From Chitinophaga pinensis (lineage in GTDB: Bacteria; Bacteroidota; Bacteroidia; SXHM01): 7,155 nt of DNA. Location: positions 1 through 7,155 of the forward strand of contig CAMDBK010000158.1 in assembly GCA_945889235.1 (NCBI GenBank), written 5' to 3'. The position numbers were made by a program, and so were the translations under genes. The notes under the pieces are model-generated. The model was not told the DNA's origin and did not search any database. It saw only the letters and a program-made list of their open reading frames with translations. This document shows, piece after piece, positions 5,595-7,155 of the stretch. The stretch's first letter is position 1; every line of letters starts with the position of its first letter.

Positions 5595-6515
5595 ATGAAT
5601 AAGCCTAGAGTGTTTCTTGATGAAAAATTGCAAAAAGAATTTGATGAGAATGGGTTTGTAAAATTTCAAATGTTTTCAAAAGAACAGGTAAGCAGGATAC
5701 ATAATTTTTATTATAAAATGCAAGAGCAACATGAAACAGTAATTGATAAAAAAAAATTTCACGCAACCAATGATACGGATAATGCGAATCTGATTAATGA
5801 AACCGACAACTTTATCAAACAGGTTATGTTTGAGGAAATGGACAGGCATTTTTTTAATTACAAAACTATAGCAGCAAATTATTTAATTAAACAATCCTCA
5901 CCAGATTCTGAATTGGGGCCTCATCAGGATTTACGCTTTGTGGATGAAAGCAAATTTTATTCTTTAAATATTTGGGTGGCTACACAGCCTACTGATAGAA
6001 TGAATGGTGGCTTAAGGTTTTTAAAAGGAAGCCATAGGTTACATGATACTATTCGTCCTTTACCATCATATCCATGGAAATATGAGCGTATTGCCCTACA
6101 AATTCCTCGTTTTTTTACAGACGTAACTACAGAAATTGGAGAATGTGTGGTGTTGAATCATGCATGTATTCATGCATCGTATCCAAATTCATCGGGTCAA
6201 AACAGAATAGCAGCTATTTTGGCAATAGTCCCGAAAGAAGCACAAATTTTTCATTACTTCCTTCCAGATGGAAATCCGCAAAACAAAGTAGAGAAATATG
6301 CAATGACATTAAATGATTTTATAAATCTTAAAAGCGGACAGCGACCAGCAAATGCCTGGCTTGAAGAGATAATTGAATATGACTTTTCACAGGTTGAAGT
6401 TCCTGAATTTATGCAATGGGTAGAACAAAATAAGGTAGAGCAAAAATTAAATAAAAAAAATGTATACAAATCCATCAGAAATAAATTATCAACCATTTTT
6501 GGAAACATTAAATAA
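5595..6515 (+). CDS. PhyH-family Fe(II)/2-oxoglutarate dioxygenase, third gene of operon
   Basis: A PhyH-superfamily oxygenase of 306 residues from the ATG at 5595. An in-frame ATG at 5580 would add five residues (MNYRL) and overlap the previous gene by 11 bases. I prefer 5595 because it puts the conserved GFV at residue 20, in register with the paralogues (18-21), and starts 4 bases after the preceding stop. Numbered from 5595, iron ligands are H110, D112 (PHQDL) and H193 (IHASYPN), and R204 (QNRIAA) binds 2-oxoglutarate. The core reads IWVATQP (126-132) and NGGLRFLKGSH (137-147). The pocket segment IRPLPSYPWKYE (153-164) matches the preceding paralogue, and the shared C-terminal module covers about 237-277 (NDFI, GQRP, then VPEF). 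It ends with a basic tail (VYKSIRNKLSTIFG). Its last 56 bases overlap the next gene in another frame. Substrate unknown. Confidence 0.93.
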   Translation: MNKPRVFLDEKLQKEFDENGFVKFQMFSKEQVSRIHNFYYKMQEQHETVIDKKKFHATNDTDNANLINETDNFIKQVMFEEMDRHFFNYKTIAANYLIKQSSPDSELGPHQDLRFVDESKFYSLNIWVATQPTDRMNGGLRFLKGSHRLHDTIRPLPSYPWKYERIALQIPRFFTDVTTEIGECVVLNHACIHASYPNSSGQNRIAAILAIVPKEAQIFHYFLPDGNPQNKVEKYAMTLNDFINLKSGQRPANAWLEEIIEYDFSQVEVPEFMQWVEQNKVEQKLNKKNVYKSIRNKLSTIFGNIK

Positions 6516-7155
6516 ACTGGGTTTTTGCACTTGCCGAGTTTTTAATAGTGAAGAAATTGAAAGATTACAGACTCTTTACAACCAAAATTTTGGCTCAGAT
6601 AAAGTAAAAGAGATGTATGCAACACATAATTCTAATCCGATGGAAAAGAGTTTATTTGTAAGTAATGAAATTAAAAATATAGTAAAAGAAAAGTTACAAA
6701 AAATTTTCCCTGAATACAATTATTTTATAGGACATTTTATGGTAAAAGGAGCTAACACTGAAAAAGAATTTTCGCTCCATCAGGATTGGAATATAGTAGA
6801 TGAAAACAAATACAAAAGCTATCAGGTATGGATTCCCCTTCAACTTACATATCCTGACAATGGAGGTATGTTTGTAGTACCCGGAAGTCATTTATTTTTT
6901 AATAATTACCGGTCAGGAAGCTATGGAATTCCTGTAATTCCTTTCGATGAAAATGTAAAACCCTTGATAACAGATATTATTGTTCCACCAGGAAATGTAT
7001 TGGTATATCACAATGCTTTATTTCACGGCTCATATCCAAATACAAGTGATGAAATACGAATTGCAGTGATAGTAAACGTAGTAGAAAAACAAGCGCCTGT
7101 ATTTTACTTTCATAAAAATAAACAATTGAATTCGACCCAACTTTTTTCAATTGAC
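6460..7155 (+). CDS. PhyH-family Fe(II)/2-oxoglutarate dioxygenase, HQDW sub-group, 3' end outside the window
   Basis: An open frame of 232 codons from the ATG at 6460 to the window edge with no stop, so the gene is cut by the window and is not necessarily broken. It is a clear PhyH oxygenase: LGFCTCRVF (20-28) at the N-terminus, H107 and D109 in LHQDW, WIPLQ (124-128), NGGMFVVPGSH (134-144), H189 in FHGSYPN and R200 (EIRIAV). HQDW, PGSHLFF and FYFH (215-218) ally it with 949-1791 and 2018-2827, not with the three genes ahead of it. The visible end (FSID) is where the shared C-terminal module begins in the relatives, so roughly 40-50 residues are probably missing. It overlaps the previous gene by 56 bases. 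A TAA in this frame at 6448-6450 rules out an earlier start, and the next ATG in frame (codon 52) would delete the conserved N-terminus. The start sits in a run of eight A. Most likely expressed by coupling to the upstream gene. Confidence 0.92.
   Translation, partial: MYTNPSEINYQPFLETLNKLGFCTCRVFNSEEIERLQTLYNQNFGSDKVKEMYATHNSNPMEKSLFVSNEIKNIVKEKLQKIFPEYNYFIGHFMVKGANTEKEFSLHQDWNIVDENKYKSYQVWIPLQLTYPDNGGMFVVPGSHLFFNNYRSGSYGIPVIPFDENVKPLITDIIVPPGNVLVYHNALFHGSYPNTSDEIRIAVIVNVVEKQAPVFYFHKNKQLNSTQLFSID

Noticed and set aside
6254..6508. Open frame of 84 codons on the minus strand
   Set aside because: It lies wholly antisense to the well-supported oxygenase gene 5595-6515. Its protein is rich in Phe, Ser and Cys without a recognisable motif, and no promoter box or start context supports it.
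6694..6891. Open frame of 65 codons on the minus strand with a hydrophobic stretch
   Set aside because: It is antisense to the conserved HQDW region of 6460-7155. The hydrophobic run is what reverse-complemented AT-rich coding sequence commonly gives.
1..7155. Mobile element, CRISPR array or phage origin for the gene expansion
   Set aside because: No transposase, integrase, terminal inverted repeats, direct-repeat array or tRNA-linked attachment site is visible. The similarity between genes is explained by paralogy.

Overview
This 7,155-base window is almost entirely coding and holds one kind of enzyme. It has eight genes for iron(II)/2-oxoglutarate-dependent oxygenases: seven of the phytanoyl-CoA dioxygenase (PhyH) type, and one from a different branch that resembles the BesD/HalB radical amino-acid halogenases. 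The DNA is AT-rich (about one third G+C by eye). Start codons are preceded by A-rich stretches, not clear Shine-Dalgarno sequences, and promoters match the Bacteroidota -7 box TAnnTTTG. The source is therefore most likely a member of the Bacteroidota, possibly an uncultured one; genus cannot be read from this.

Layout: 58-897 and 949-1791 are two minus-strand PhyH genes, transcribed from 1791 towards 58 and separated by 51 bases. A 226-base divergent region follows (1792-2017), then a plus-strand PhyH gene (2018-2827). It converges, with only 3 bases between stop codons, on the minus-strand BesD/HalB-like gene (2831-3712). A 100-base divergent promoter region (3713-3812) then drives a tightly packed plus-strand operon of four PhyH genes: 3813-4709, 4709-5590, 5595-6515 and 6460-7155. 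The last runs off the window. Bases 1-57 hold no supported feature. No tRNA, rRNA, transposase, CRISPR array or transporter is visible.

All seven PhyH proteins keep the complete iron-binding triad (HxD plus a distal His) and the 2-oxoglutarate Arg 11 residues later, so they look like active oxygenases, not decayed copies. By sequence they form three sub-groups: an HQDW group (949-1791, 2018-2827, 6460-7155), an HQD-x-x-FVDE group (3813-4709, 4709-5590, 5595-6515) and one outlier with HRDD (58-897). The segment between the HxD and the distal His, where PhyH enzymes usually shape the substrate pocket, differs between groups. The 2831-3712 protein lacks the acidic residue: its motif reads H-V-H-C-G-N. 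The HCG reading matches the HxG signature of Fe/2OG halogenases, where chloride takes the carboxylate's place.

Inference: this is a paralogous oxygenase expansion, probably the tailoring section of a specialised-metabolite pathway combining several hydroxylation-type steps with one possible chlorination. The substrate, and any scaffold-building enzymes, lie outside the window.
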